DNA of 64,000 bases from Flavobacterium buctense (GCF_014486695.1 NZ_JACTAB010000002.1:360847-424846); one strand, 5' to 3'. Counted from the stretch's first letter, positions 44,819-53,827 are shown. The notes: generated by a model not told the origin, from the letters alone. Program-made: numbers and translations.

Positions 44819-44838
44819 TACTTCAAAATCAAAATAAA

Positions 44839-46227
44839 ATGACACTTATAAAATCAATCTCAGGAATTCGCGGTACTATTGGCGGGAAAGTAGGCGACAA
44901 TTTGACTCCGGTGGATGCTGTAAAATTTGCTTCGGCTTATGGAACTTTCCTGAAGAATAACATACAAAAAGACAGACTGAAGGTTGTGATTGGTCGTGAT
45001 GCCCGTATTTCGGGACCGATGATTCACAATTTAGTCGTGAATACTTTAATCGGATTAGGAATCGATGTAATCGATTTAGGTTTGTCGACTACGCCAACCG
45101 TGGAAGTAGCTGTGCCATTGGAACAAGCGGACGGCGGAATCATTTTAACAGCTTCACACAATCCGAAACAATGGAATGCTTTGAAGTTGTTGAATGCCAA
45201 AGGCGAATTTTTAAGCGGTGCCGATGGAGCTAAGATTTTAGAAATAGCCGAAGCCGAAGCATTTGATTTTTCGGATGTGGACAGTTTGGGTGAAATCACA
45301 GCGAATGATGCTTACATGGATATTCATATCGATGAGGTTTTAGAATTGCCTTTGGTCGATGCGGAAGCAGTGGCCAAAAGAAAATTCAAAGTCGTTGTTG
45401 ATGGCGTAAATTCTTCCGGAGGCATTATCATTCCGAAGTTATTGGAACAAATGGGCGTGGAGTGCGTGAAATTGTATTGCGAACCGAATGGTCATTTTCC
45501 GCATAATCCTGAACCTTTGAAAGAACACTTGGGTGATATCTGTAAATTGGTTGTAGAAGAAAAAGCCGATTTCGGGATTGTAGTTGATCCTGATGTTGAC
45601 CGTTTGGCTTTCATTTCTAATGATGGAGAAATGTTTGGCGAAGAATATACTTTGGTGGCTTGTGCCGATTATGTGTTGAGCAAAACGCCGGGCAATACCG
45701 TTTCGAATATGTCGTCTTCTCGTGCTTTGCGCGATATTACCGAAAAACACAACGGCAGTTACCAAGCGAGTGCTGTTGGTGAAGTGAACGTAGTTGAATT
45801 GATGAAAGCTTCGAATGCGATTATTGGTGGTGAAGGCAATGGCGGCATTATTTATCCGGAGTTGCATTACGGTCGCGATAGTTTGGTAGGCGTGGCATTA
45901 TTTTTAACGCATTTGGCGAGTTTAGACATGACGGTAGCCGAATTAAGAGCATCGTATCCGCAATATTATATGAGCAAAAACAAAATCGAATTGACGCCGC
46001 AAATTGATGTCGATGCGATTCTGGTAGCGATGACCGACAAATACAAAAACGAAAACATCTCCACGATTGACGGAGTGAAAATAGACTTTCCAACGGAATG
46101 GGTTCACTTGCGCAAATCCAACACCGAACCGATTATTCGAATTTATACCGAAGCACCAACGCAGGCTGAAGCCGATACATTGGCTTTGAGAATTATTGAG
46201 GAAATTAAGGCTGTGGCGGGAATTTAA
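44839..46227 (+). CDS. glmM: Phosphoglucosamine mutase
   Basis: GlmM converts glucosamine 6-phosphate to glucosamine 1-phosphate for peptidoglycan and lipid A precursor supply. The 462-residue protein has the phosphoserine loop TASHNPKQWNALK with Ser106, the metal loop DPDVDRLAF, the sugar-binding GEGNGGIIYPELHYGRD, and a phosphate-binding end (SNTEPIIRIYTEA). Phosphomannomutase activity is a possible alternative for this superfamily. Confidence 0.88.
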   Translation: MTLIKSISGIRGTIGGKVGDNLTPVDAVKFASAYGTFLKNNIQKDRLKVVIGRDARISGPMIHNLVVNTLIGLGIDVIDLGLSTTPTVEVAVPLEQADGGIILTASHNPKQWNALKLLNAKGEFLSGADGAKILEIAEAEAFDFSDVDSLGEITANDAYMDIHIDEVLELPLVDAEAVAKRKFKVVVDGVNSSGGIIIPKLLEQMGVECVKLYCEPNGHFPHNPEPLKEHLGDICKLVVEEKADFGIVVDPDVDRLAFISNDGEMFGEEYTLVACADYVLSKTPGNTVSNMSSSRALRDITEKHNGSYQASAVGEVNVVELMKASNAIIGGEGNGGIIYPELHYGRDSLVGVALFLTHLASLDMTVAELRASYPQYYMSKNKIELTPQIDVDAILVAMTDKYKNENISTIDGVKIDFPTEWVHLRKSNTEPIIRIYTEAPTQAEADTLALRIIEEIKAVAGI

Positions 46228-46260
46228 CTAATTAAATATCAATTGGTAAAATAAAATATT

Positions 46261-46268
46261 TATGTTTG
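46261..46268 (+). promoter_or_regulatory. -7 promoter box of the 46286-48924 pair
   Basis: TATGTTTG matches TAnnTTTG. It contains the ATG at 46262 that opens the longer frame, which argues that the true start is the next ATG at 46286. Confidence 0.55.
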
Positions 46269-46285
46269 CCGAAAAATTATACTAT

Positions 46286-47476
46286 ATGAAATTATCTAAA
46301 ATTTACTTGCTGTTGGGTGTGGTTATGTTAACGCTAAGCGGTTATGCCCAAAGTATTTCTTCAGAAATGGTTGAGTTTCAAATGTTGAAAGCGCCAAAAA
46401 CACCAATTGAGGAAGCCAACAGACAGTATAGAGTAGTAGTAACTTCTCCTTATAATCTTAAAGCTGAAGATGTTAACGCACAATCCAAGCTTGACTTTCA
46501 AGCGGAACAAAAAAATTATGCCAAGGTATTAGCAGAAAGTGAAAAAGCCTTTCAAGAAATGACTAAAAATCACGATGTTGAAGTAGCCAAAGCCAAAGAA
46601 AAATTCGAATTAGAATCGGCTGAGTTTAAAAAGCTTTCTATGTTGGAGCGTCTGACAATGACAGAACAAGGTAAAAATCCTAAATTGGTTACACCGGCAA
46701 AACCAAATTATATTAAACCGGCTGAGCCTGTTTACAGAGAGCCTAATTTGAATAATTACATTATTGTTGACAACAATGTTTTAGCTTCTCAAATTACTAT
46801 TGACGGATTTTCGCGCGAAGGCAGTTATGTTGATGTAGCAGTTGATATTCAAAAAGCTAATTTTCAAGATAACGCCGGACAAACGTTTGCCAACCAACCA
46901 ACAAAAATTGTGGTTAAAGTAAATGGTATTGAAAAAATTAACAGTGTGTTTTTCAAAGATTTTAAGTTTTTGTCTTCGGCACCAACCAATAATATTAACA
47001 AACCATTAGAAGAAAAGAATCATTTGAACAAAGTAATGGCTTTTATCAACCAATTTTTGAATGATAACTTTGGGTACCAGTCTATTAAATCTTCGGTAAA
47101 ACTAAGTAGTGTAAAAAACAAAGGGAAATACGATGACTTAGAAAAAGCCTCTGTTTATGTAACTACAAATCTTAGAAAATTAAATCCGCAAAATCCACAA
47201 ATGACGGCTGCCGGGATGACCGGAATGCAAAAAGGAATTGACATTTGGAAAGAAACTTTGACAAAAGTGGTTTACAAAGACAAGAAAGCCGACTTCAATG
47301 AGAAAATCGCTGAGTTTGTTTATTTCAATTTAATCCGACTTCACTTGGCATTAGGCAAAAAAACTGAAGCCGAAAAATATTTAAATGAAATGCAAGAGAA
47401 CATCATCAATCTGAACTTGTCTTATGATGAGCAGAATGAGTTAAAACAGTTGGAAACACAAATTTATAAAGGCTAA
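46286..47476 (+). CDS. Secreted protein of unknown function
   Basis: The 396-residue protein has a signal peptide (hydrophobic 6-18, GYAQ). Residues about 60-110 are charged helix (KNYAKVLAESEKAFQEMT, KAKEKFELESAEFKKL) and likely a coiled coil. A beta-rich section (about 155-220) and a helical C-terminal part (about 310-396) containing KTEAEKYLNEMQENI, reminiscent of TPR-like helices, follow. I do not recognise the family. It lies 5 bases ahead of the 47482 gene, so the two are one unit. Confidence 0.65.
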   Translation: MKLSKIYLLLGVVMLTLSGYAQSISSEMVEFQMLKAPKTPIEEANRQYRVVVTSPYNLKAEDVNAQSKLDFQAEQKNYAKVLAESEKAFQEMTKNHDVEVAKAKEKFELESAEFKKLSMLERLTMTEQGKNPKLVTPAKPNYIKPAEPVYREPNLNNYIIVDNNVLASQITIDGFSREGSYVDVAVDIQKANFQDNAGQTFANQPTKIVVKVNGIEKINSVFFKDFKFLSSAPTNNINKPLEEKNHLNKVMAFINQFLNDNFGYQSIKSSVKLSSVKNKGKYDDLEKASVYVTTNLRKLNPQNPQMTAAGMTGMQKGIDIWKETLTKVVYKDKKADFNEKIAEFVYFNLIRLHLALGKKTEAEKYLNEMQENIINLNLSYDEQNELKQLETQIYKG

Positions 47477-47481
47477 TTACT

Positions 47482-48924
47482 ATGAAATTAAGCATACTTA
47501 CAGTGGTTCTTGCTTTTGCTATGGGAACATTATCGGCTCAAGTAAAAAAAGAATGGGGTGCCAAATTTGATTACAATCAAAAAGACGAGCAAGACCCAAA
47601 ATTGGTTATGGCTGACAACTACAATCATTACATGATGACCGTTATCAACAAAGACGGAATGATGGCACAAAACCAAATCATCATTAGAAAGTTTGATCAA
47701 AAAAACAATTTAGTGAATACTTTAGTTCAAGAGTTTCCTAACAAAGACATTTACACGCTACATAATTATTTAGGTAGTTTTGAAATTGGGAATGACAAAG
47801 TGGTGGTTTTTACGGATACTTGGTCGAATAAAACCAAAAAGAAAGAAATTCACAAAGTTATTTTTGATAAAAAAGCGGAAGCTTTTACCACATCTTTGGT
47901 GGTAGGGTATACTTTTGAAAGCATGATGAAATCGGGAACCGCTAATGTGATGGGCTCTCAAAATGGCGCTTTTATCGCAATTACGTATCAAAAATTTTCG
48001 AACCGAAAAATTGCTGAAGAAACTGATTGTACGGTTCTTGATGGAAAAACGTTGGAAGTGGCTTGGAAGAAAACAGTAACCTTACCTTTGGAACTTTATA
48101 CTGACAACGTTGTGGTCACTAATACAGGAAAATTGGTAATTGTGAAAAGAGTAGTGGACAAAAGTGCAAAACATTCTATTAGTGTAATCGATGCGAATGC
48201 TATTGAAGACAAAGAATTTACTTCTAACATAAAAATCAATAGACCACTCGCTTTTTCAATAGGCACTCAAGATTATTTGGTGGCTTTTAGCTCATCAGCA
48301 AAGCAAAGAGATAATATTTACGATAGTATTTTATTATATGATTTGCAATCGGGAACCACTTTGAAAGAAAACCCGATTAAGGAATTCAGCGGTGTAAAAG
48401 ATTTACAAGAAATCAAATATGATTATTTAAATATTCAAAATAACCAAATTCATTTGTTTGTTGAATGTAAATACCAAACCGGTACAAGACCTGACCCGAC
48501 ATTTCCAAACAATCCTGGATTTAACATTCCGGTTTATTCAAATGGTATGGCAACATTTTTTGCTCTGGATTTAGACGGTACTTTGAAAAAAACAGTTAAT
48601 CTAAAGGTAACAGCAACCAATGATAATTTAGTAAGATGTATAGGAATCCTTAACTACCGTGGCGATTATTTTATCAATGCCGGTAATTATTATGAGAGTT
48701 CAAGTAATAGCAGAAGAGGTTTCTACAAATTAGACCAAGCTACTTTTACGCCAAATTACCTCAATTATGAATACAGTATTCCTAGCTACAATAGTGAAGA
48801 CAGTTATGGTACTTGTATCAGCCAATTTTGTCAATATTTTCCCGACACGAAACGTATGTTAATGGCGGCGGGTTATGGTGATGGCAAAATAGCTTTTGTG
48901 AGTCTTTATGGCTCCGGACTTTAG
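47482..48924 (+). CDS. Secreted protein of unknown function, possible beta-propeller
   Basis: The 480-residue protein has a signal peptide (1-19, LSAQ). The rest is beta-rich with repeated strand pairs such as KTLEVAWKKTVTLPLELYTDN and NLVRCIGILNYRGDYFINAG, spaced like blades of a propeller, although no WD, Kelch or YVTN motif is plain. I do not recognise the family. The 5-base gap to the previous gene suggests a joint function at the cell surface or in the periplasm. Confidence 0.65.
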   Translation: MKLSILTVVLAFAMGTLSAQVKKEWGAKFDYNQKDEQDPKLVMADNYNHYMMTVINKDGMMAQNQIIIRKFDQKNNLVNTLVQEFPNKDIYTLHNYLGSFEIGNDKVVVFTDTWSNKTKKKEIHKVIFDKKAEAFTTSLVVGYTFESMMKSGTANVMGSQNGAFIAITYQKFSNRKIAEETDCTVLDGKTLEVAWKKTVTLPLELYTDNVVVTNTGKLVIVKRVVDKSAKHSISVIDANAIEDKEFTSNIKINRPLAFSIGTQDYLVAFSSSAKQRDNIYDSILLYDLQSGTTLKENPIKEFSGVKDLQEIKYDYLNIQNNQIHLFVECKYQTGTRPDPTFPNNPGFNIPVYSNGMATFFALDLDGTLKKTVNLKVTATNDNLVRCIGILNYRGDYFINAGNYYESSSNSRRGFYKLDQATFTPNYLNYEYSIPSYNSEDSYGTCISQFCQYFPDTKRMLMAAGYGDGKIAFVSLYGSGL

Positions 48925-48946
48925 TCTTAATCTAAAAAGATATAAA

Positions 48947-48975
48947 AAAACCTTTCCGTTAGGAAAGGTTTTTTT
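48947..48975. terminator. Bidirectional terminator
   Basis: AAAACCTTTCC (48947-48957) pairs with GGAAAGGTTTT (48962-48972), loop GTTA, flanked by A and T runs. It separates the 47482 gene from the convergent L,D-transpeptidase gene. Confidence 0.85.
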
Positions 48976-49604
48976 TAATTATAAATCCACATCAAAACGG
49001 GTTTCTTCACACTTTTTAACATCGGGTCAATGATTTTCATGTTTGCGTTGGAAATCGTTGGACAACCCCAACCTTCCGGTGTTCCGTTTGGATAAACTTC
49101 TTTGTCGGCTACTTTTTCCCACGAATGGAACACAATGTAACGTGATTGAGCATTGTTATTGGTTTTCTCCAAACCGTGAAGAACATATTTGACATTGATT
49201 CCCCAATCACTCCAAGCTCTTTGCCCAATTTTGTATTTGCCCAAAGCTGAACAATGACTGCCGTCTTTATTGCTGAAGGTCGGACTGTCTTTTGACCAAT
49301 CTTGACTCCAAGGAGAATCGCAACAACCGTGACCAACGAGCATTTGATGGGTAATTTTATTTTGCTTAAAATCATACACAAAAAATCGATTCAAACCGGA
49401 ATGAACGCTCATGTCTATCAGAATACAAAAATCTTCATTGTACTTGTTTTTTTGACAAAAAGTCAAGGCTTCCTTGGCCTTGTTATCGGTTCGGGAAACA
49501 TCGACTTTTGGTTTGTTTTCGCTTTTAATTTTGTAGTTTATTCTCTTGTAGCCATAAGCAACTGCAACTACAGCGATTAATAGAATGACAATCTTTTTTT
49601 TCAC
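48975..49604 (-). CDS. YkuD_2-type L,D-transpeptidase family protein
   Basis: The 209-residue protein has an N-terminal membrane anchor or signal (4-18) and a catalytic domain of the murein L,D-transpeptidase group (PF13645 type). The motif region YIVFHSWEKV (His160) and GTPEGWGCPTIS (Cys181) matches the H...GCP[TA] active site. Such enzymes form or trim 3-3 peptidoglycan cross-links or act on related peptides. The start codon is GTG at 49604. The extra CC pair (94-95) and GSHCSALGKYKIG are common in this subfamily. Confidence 0.85.
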   Translation of the reverse strand: MKKKIVILLIAVVAVAYGYKRINYKIKSENKPKVDVSRTDNKAKEALTFCQKNKYNEDFCILIDMSVHSGLNRFFVYDFKQNKITHQMLVGHGCCDSPWSQDWSKDSPTFSNKDGSHCSALGKYKIGQRAWSDWGINVKYVLHGLEKTNNNAQSRYIVFHSWEKVADKEVYPNGTPEGWGCPTISNANMKIIDPMLKSVKKPVLMWIYN

Positions 49605-49665
49605 GGGTTGGTTTTCTATTTATAACGCAAGAGAATGATTTATAGTATGTAAGCTGAAAAATAAT

Positions 49666-50100
49666 TTAAGGTTGCGGATTTTCATCAAAATTTACCATCC
49701 AATTGATGCCGAATTTATCGGTAAACATCCCGAAATAAGCGCCCCAAAAGGTAGAGCTCATCGGCATAAATGCTTTTCCGCCTGCGGATAAACCGTTAAA
49801 AATTCTATCGGCTTCTTCACGGCTATCGGTATTGATAGAGACAGAAAAATTGGTTCCTATAATAGCATCACCACTTTGTGTAGTACTGTCGCTTCCCATT
49901 AAAACCGTGTTGCCGATTGGTAATGAAACGTGCATGATTCTGTTGGCTTCATCTTCAGATACCGGCGGACAATTGTCATCGGTAGGCATGTCTTTGAATT
50001 TACCCATATAAGGAAATTCACCTCCGAAAACAGATTGGTAAAATAGAAACGCTTCTTCGCAGTTTCCGTTGAAAATTAAATAAGGATTTACTTGTACCAT
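49666..50100 (-). CDS. VOC (PhnB-like) family protein
   Basis: The 144-residue protein starts MVQVNPYLIFNGNCEEAFLFYQSVFGGE, the signature of the PhnB branch of glyoxalase/dioxygenase-fold proteins. The conserved end is FGMFTDKFGINWMVNFD. Activity is unknown for most. It follows the SRPBCC gene with a 16-base gap, so the two are probably cotranscribed. Confidence 0.88.
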   Translation of the reverse strand: MVQVNPYLIFNGNCEEAFLFYQSVFGGEFPYMGKFKDMPTDDNCPPVSEDEANRIMHVSLPIGNTVLMGSDSTTQSGDAIIGTNFSVSINTDSREEADRIFNGLSAGGKAFMPMSSTFWGAYFGMFTDKFGINWMVNFDENPQP

Positions 50101-50116
50101 TTTTTATTGTTTAGGT

Positions 50117-50962
50117 TTATTGTTCAGTATATTTTTTAAAATTGTCTAATATAGATTGCCATCCGCTACGTTGTAATTCGACCGAATGGATATTTTCCGG
50201 TTCAAAATTTTCTGTTAGGATTATTTGATTGTCCATCACATCAAACTTCACGGTTACTTTTCTTCCGTCAGCAATTTGGTAAACCAATTTTTTCATAGGA
50301 ATTATTTCTTGGTAAGTACCAACAAAATCAAAATTCATTTCACCGTCTTTGGAAGCCATAGTGAAAGTGAAATTCTTACCAATTTCCAGATGATTTTCCG
50401 CTTTTGGACAATGCCAATCGTTGGAAGCGAAATTCCAGTTTATTATATGTTCAGGTTGTGTGAATTTACTCCAAACGTCTTCTAATGAAGTGTCTAAAGT
50501 TGTTTTAACCGTAATGGTTTTGGGCTTGCTTTCGGCTATCGTTTTCAATTTTTCTAAAGCCTTCGGAAAAGCATCATTGAAATAATCCAAATATTTTTCG
50601 ACTAAATCTATGGTAACCAGTACAGTAGTAATCCCGTTATTTTCTTTTAAGTCATAGCGTTCTTCGGCGCCTGACCAAGCTTTGGTTATTTCTGTTTCGG
50701 GTAATTCGGTATACTCTTTTAATTCGCCAAGATGATGGAATAGCATGGTTTCAAAAGGTTTATTAATAGCTATCTTCGAATTCATTCCACTGCCATTCTG
50801 ATCTAAAAAATAAATTTTACTTCCTTGGTTCCAATCTGAAATAGCATAGGAACCTTCACAGAATGCACTAACCCATGATTCGTAGTTTTCGTCATCCCAA
50901 AGGGAATACCAAACTTTTTCTTTCGGAGCATTGATGTCAATGCTGAATGGTAGTCTTATCAT
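50117..50962 (-). CDS. Double SRPBCC (AHSA1-like) protein
   Basis: The 281-residue cytoplasmic protein contains two START/AHSA1-like ligand-binding domains in tandem, about 1-135 (FSIDINAPKEKVWYSLWDDENYESW) and 137-280 (TVKTTLDTSLEDVWSKFTQPEHIINW), read in pieces. Each forms a helix-grip cavity for a hydrophobic ligand. The role is unknown; similar proteins often lie beside VOC proteins, as here. Confidence 0.85.
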   Translation of the reverse strand: MIRLPFSIDINAPKEKVWYSLWDDENYESWVSAFCEGSYAISDWNQGSKIYFLDQNGSGMNSKIAINKPFETMLFHHLGELKEYTELPETEITKAWSGAEERYDLKENNGITTVLVTIDLVEKYLDYFNDAFPKALEKLKTIAESKPKTITVKTTLDTSLEDVWSKFTQPEHIINWNFASNDWHCPKAENHLEIGKNFTFTMASKDGEMNFDFVGTYQEIIPMKKLVYQIADGRKVTVKFDVMDNQIILTENFEPENIHSVELQRSGWQSILDNFKKYTEQ

Positions 50963-51016
50963 AATTAAGATATTTTTTAAGGAAAGTAAAGTTACAGAAA
51001 GTCTTTTTTGAAAAAA

Positions 51017-51400
51017 CTATCGCTCATAAAATTCTATTGGTAATTCATCAGGATCACTGATAAAAGTGAAACGTTTTCCGGTGTATTCATCTGTGCGAAT
51101 GGGTTCGGCTATGGTATTATATAGTGCCAAATGTTTGATTACCGATTCAATGTCATCTACTTCAAAAGCCAAGTGTCGCAAACCTAAAGCTTCGGGTCTT
51201 GAAACTCTTTTGGGCGGATTGGGAAACGAAAACAATTCGATTATATACTGACCGTTAAGCGAAAGGTCTAATTTAAAAGATTGTCTTTCTGCTCGGTACA
51301 CTTCCCGAATGATTTCTAAGCCAAGAATTTCAACATAGAATTTTTTGGAAAGGTCATAATTGGAACAGATAATGGCAATATGATGGACTTTATGGAGCAT
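51017..51400 (-). CDS. VOC family protein, YaeR/GloA2-like
   Basis: The 127-residue protein has the glyoxalase fold: LHKVHHIAIICSNYDLSKKFY at the start, GLRHLAFEVDDIESVI in the middle and FISDPDELPIEFYE at the end. The His in HHIAI and RHLAF and the Glu in PIEFYE are the likely metal ligands. YaeR/SMU1112c relatives are untested lactoylglutathione-lyase-like enzymes. It lies 3 bases after the YciI-like gene. Confidence 0.88.
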   Translation of the reverse strand: MLHKVHHIAIICSNYDLSKKFYVEILGLEIIREVYRAERQSFKLDLSLNGQYIIELFSFPNPPKRVSRPEALGLRHLAFEVDDIESVIKHLALYNTIAEPIRTDEYTGKRFTFISDPDELPIEFYER

Positions 51401-51403
51401 GAA

Positions 51404-51859
51404 TTATATTTTTTTCTTGGCCAATTTGTTATGCAGTTGGTCAATTTGCTGCAAGGCGGCGCTGCTATACCAAACAGTCATTTCGGCTTCGAAAATTTTG
51501 GCTTTTACTGCAGGATCGGTTTCTACTAAAGCATTGGCTTCTTCTATAGTAGTTACATTAAAGATAAAAATCCCGCGATAGTTTTTGTCGTTTTTCATAA
51601 ATGGTCCGGCGACAACGAGTTTTCCTTCAGCAGCTAGTTTATTTATATTGGCCATATGACCTTCAAATAATTTGGCTTTTTCTTCTTTAGTTGCCGTAGT
51701 ATTACTACCGGTTTTCAAAATGCAAAACACATATGTTTTCATGCCATACTCATCAGCATTGAGAGATTTGGCCAGCTTTTCATCATAGTTAGGATTGGCC
51801 TCTTGGGCAAAACCAAAGGTTGAAAACAGCAATAGGAGGAAAGTGTATTTTTTAATCAT
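51404..51859 (-). CDS. Secreted YciI-like protein
   Basis: The 151-residue protein has a signal peptide (1-18, GFAQ) and a YciI-type dimeric alpha/beta-barrel domain (about 40-145) with GHMANINKLAAEGKLVVAGP and IFNVTTIEEANALVETDPAV. YciI proteins resemble muconolactone isomerase and have a His/Asp pair of unknown chemistry. Export of a YciI protein is a Bacteroidota feature. It overlaps the 42-residue gene upstream by four bases. Confidence 0.82.
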   Translation of the reverse strand: MIKKYTFLLLLFSTFGFAQEANPNYDEKLAKSLNADEYGMKTYVFCILKTGSNTTATKEEKAKLFEGHMANINKLAAEGKLVVAGPFMKNDKNYRGIFIFNVTTIEEANALVETDPAVKAKIFEAEMTVWYSSAALQQIDQLHNKLAKKKI

Positions 51860-51984
51860 GATTTCTTATTTTGTTTTTCTTTTTCCGCGTTGAATTTATT
51901 GATTTTTTCCACAGCTTCTCGGCCATATTTTCGAGCATACCAAAACCCAATGGCAACGGCAATGATTTTTAAATAATCATGCAT
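51856..51984 (-). CDS. 42-residue membrane protein, not in the supplied gene set
   Basis: The frame reads MHDYLKIIAVAIGFWYARKY then a charged helix ending EKEKQNKKS. It has one membrane helix (about 4-17) and a basic cytoplasmic tail. Its ATG overlaps the 3' end of the 131-residue gene by 8 bases and its TGA overlaps the YciI-like ATG by four bases (ATGA). This arrangement fits translational coupling in a four-gene run. The function is unknown. Confidence 0.65.
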   Translation of the reverse strand: MHDYLKIIAVAIGFWYARKYGREAVEKINKFNAEKEKQNKKS

Positions 51985-52372
51985 TTGGTTGTCTTTCGGA
52001 GTTTAACTTTTTTCTTCGGGTAATTAGAAAGCCATAAAATGCTATAAAAGGTAAGGCGAATAAAGTAATTTTGGGATTCCAATTGAGTAAACCAATAAAA
52101 AGCAGCATTAAAAATAGCAAGGCAATTCCCGTTGAGGCCAAAAGAACTAACCAAAATTTAGGCTTTGGTACCAATAAAGAGACCAACAAGATTATTTGTC
52201 CCAGCAAAGGTAAAAGAATAAAAGGATGCAAAAAAATTTCGGGTGAATCACTCATTTTGAATAACAAATCAAATTCAATTTCACCCATAAATTCACTTTC
52301 TTTTCCCCATTCCAAATATCCTATGAATGACGAAAGGAATAAACCTAATATGATTTTTTTAAACAGAGACAA
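51977..52372 (-). CDS. Small membrane protein of unknown function
   Basis: The 131-residue protein has about four membrane helices (7-20, 53-68, 73-93, 100-116) and a basic end. I do not recognise it. The start codon is TTG at 52372 (MSLFKKIILG). A near-consensus promoter box (TATCTTTC on the reverse strand) lies about 15 bases upstream. The 42-residue gene follows with an 8-base overlap. Confidence 0.6.
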   Translation of the reverse strand: MSLFKKIILGLFLSSFIGYLEWGKESEFMGEIEFDLLFKMSDSPEIFLHPFILLPLLGQIILLVSLLVPKPKFWLVLLASTGIALLFLMLLFIGLLNWNPKITLFALPFIAFYGFLITRRKKLNSERQPNA

Positions 52373-52482
52373 GGTGCTAGATTTGAAAGATAAAGTTAAT
52401 CATTTTGTCATCTAAATCAAAAGAAAAACCCTTTTGGTTATAATTACACCAAAAGAGTTCTCAATTAAACAAAACTTAAAAA

Positions 52483-52522
52483 CCTCAGTACCTTAGTGCC
52501 ACAGCACCTTAGCACCTTAAAA
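52483..52522. repeat. Octamer tract (ccttagta type)
   Basis: Units cctcagta, ccttagtg, ccacagca, ccttagca, ccttaaaa start at 52483, 52491, 52499, 52507 and 52515. The last unit runs into the stop codon of the barrel-protein gene (52517). Confidence 0.85.
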
Positions 52523-53410
52523 AGAAACCTTATAAATCAGTCCGGCCGTAAAAGCTCTGGTTAAACCATCAGGGCGAATTTCACGGACAACGAATGGCGT
52601 TGCTAAAGAAAGTTCCAAACTGCTTTTTGAGTTAAGTGTGTAACTTGTAATTAGGTTTCCATTGATGGTCAAACCATCCGAACCTTCAATGGTTTCGCGT
52701 TCGCTAAAGATGTTTTCATAACTGTCTTCGCCCAAGTGGTATAAGAACAATACATTCGGTTTGAAAGTAAACTTTTTATTCGGCGTTTGGTAAGTGTAAG
52801 TCGTGCGAAACAAAGCATCTGATTTTCTTTCAAATAAATTGGTAGATGGAAAATCATCGGTACCACTGTATTCGGCGAAATAAGAATTCTTATTGTTGTT
52901 GAAGACCGGAATTTGGACGCCCAAATTAAAATCCCATTGGGCATAATTATAATTGGTGGCCAAAATCAAATCGAATGTACCCAAACTCGCCTGATAATCT
53001 AAAGGCAAAGAATAGCCGTTGATTTTAGCATTGGCAGTCGTAAACGGAAATTTGAATCCGGATAAAAGACTCCATTTTTTGTTGAATTTATAATTGCTGA
53101 TAAGATAAGCATCGCCAAATTGTCCGCGAGTGCCAAAACTTCCATCGGCTATGGAATAAGTAAACTTGGCACTTAAAGCCCATTTATCATTAAAAGCTCT
53201 CGAATAAGTTAAATAAGAAGAAAGATAAGTCACATCAGCTTCGCCAACGCCGTAAATGCTTCCGGTTTCGATTAGATTTTTGCTTGAGTTTTCTTTGTCA
53301 AAACTATTGCCAATAGAACAAACACCGGCATCGCTGCACCCTTGAGCATAAACAGTTGAGCCACCTATTATCGATAACCAACCAATAAAAGCAATTTTTT
53401 TCATAGCCAT
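52517..53410 (-). CDS. Outer-membrane beta-barrel protein with Cys-rich N-terminus
   Basis: The 297-residue protein has a signal peptide (to about residue 23) followed by GCSDAGVCSIG, a conserved two-cysteine motif at the mature N-terminus. The rest shows about twelve amphipathic strands with aromatic ends and a final TAGLIYKVSF typical of outer-membrane barrels. It may be a transporter. The ATG at 53410 follows directly on the DM13 gene with no spacing; the third residue is also Met (53404). It probably works with the DM13 lipoprotein. Confidence 0.75.
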   Translation of the reverse strand: MAMKKIAFIGWLSIIGGSTVYAQGCSDAGVCSIGNSFDKENSSKNLIETGSIYGVGEADVTYLSSYLTYSRAFNDKWALSAKFTYSIADGSFGTRGQFGDAYLISNYKFNKKWSLLSGFKFPFTTANAKINGYSLPLDYQASLGTFDLILATNYNYAQWDFNLGVQIPVFNNNKNSYFAEYSGTDDFPSTNLFERKSDALFRTTYTYQTPNKKFTFKPNVLFLYHLGEDSYENIFSERETIEGSDGLTINGNLITSYTLNSKSSLELSLATPFVVREIRPDGLTRAFTAGLIYKVSF

Positions 53411-53827
53411 TTAATTAGATTGTAAAGCCGCAATCGCAAACAAATGATTGTATTGCTGGCAATGAATTAAAACATAAGGATAATCGGCAAGGTTCACCTG
53501 CTGTGGTATTGAATAAATCAGATCTGGATTGACGTTGCCCAAGTTGACAAAGTCAGACGGCGAATCTGTTTTAGACAAATAAACTTTTAAATCCGGTCCG
53601 GGAGTAATGGAATAGTCTTCTAATTTTAAAGTGTAAGCGTTGCCCAATTGGTAAATTTTTACCATTCCGCTACCCGATATTCCGGAGGTTGGATTGAAAG
53701 TCCCGGTGAAGCGTAAAACTGCGTCATTGCTGACTTCTTCTTCAACTATATCTCGGGTTAATTCGCCTTCTACTTCACAGGAAGTAAAAAGTACGATTAC
53801 GGTAAAAAGGGAAAGAATTGTTTTCAT
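53411..53827 (-). CDS. DM13-domain lipoprotein
   Basis: The 138-residue protein has a lipoprotein signal with Cys17 (FTSC) and a DM13 domain at about 40-135: GSGMVKIYQLGNAYTLKLED, GPDLKVYLSK, and ALIHCQ-like VLIHCQQYNHLFAIAAL. The single Cys in HCQQYN is the conserved residue of DM13, a domain proposed to take part in redox reactions or cytochrome-like electron transfer. It is first in the pair with the barrel protein, with no gap. Confidence 0.85.
   Translation of the reverse strand: MKTILSLFTVIVLFTSCEVEGELTRDIVEEEVSNDAVLRFTGTFNPTSGISGSGMVKIYQLGNAYTLKLEDYSITPGPDLKVYLSKTDSPSDFVNLGNVNPDLIYSIPQQVNLADYPYVLIHCQQYNHLFAIAALQSN

Noticed and set aside
46262..46285. Start of the secreted protein at 46262
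   Set aside because: The ATG is part of the TATGTTTG promoter box and would put nine residues ahead of a standard signal peptide.
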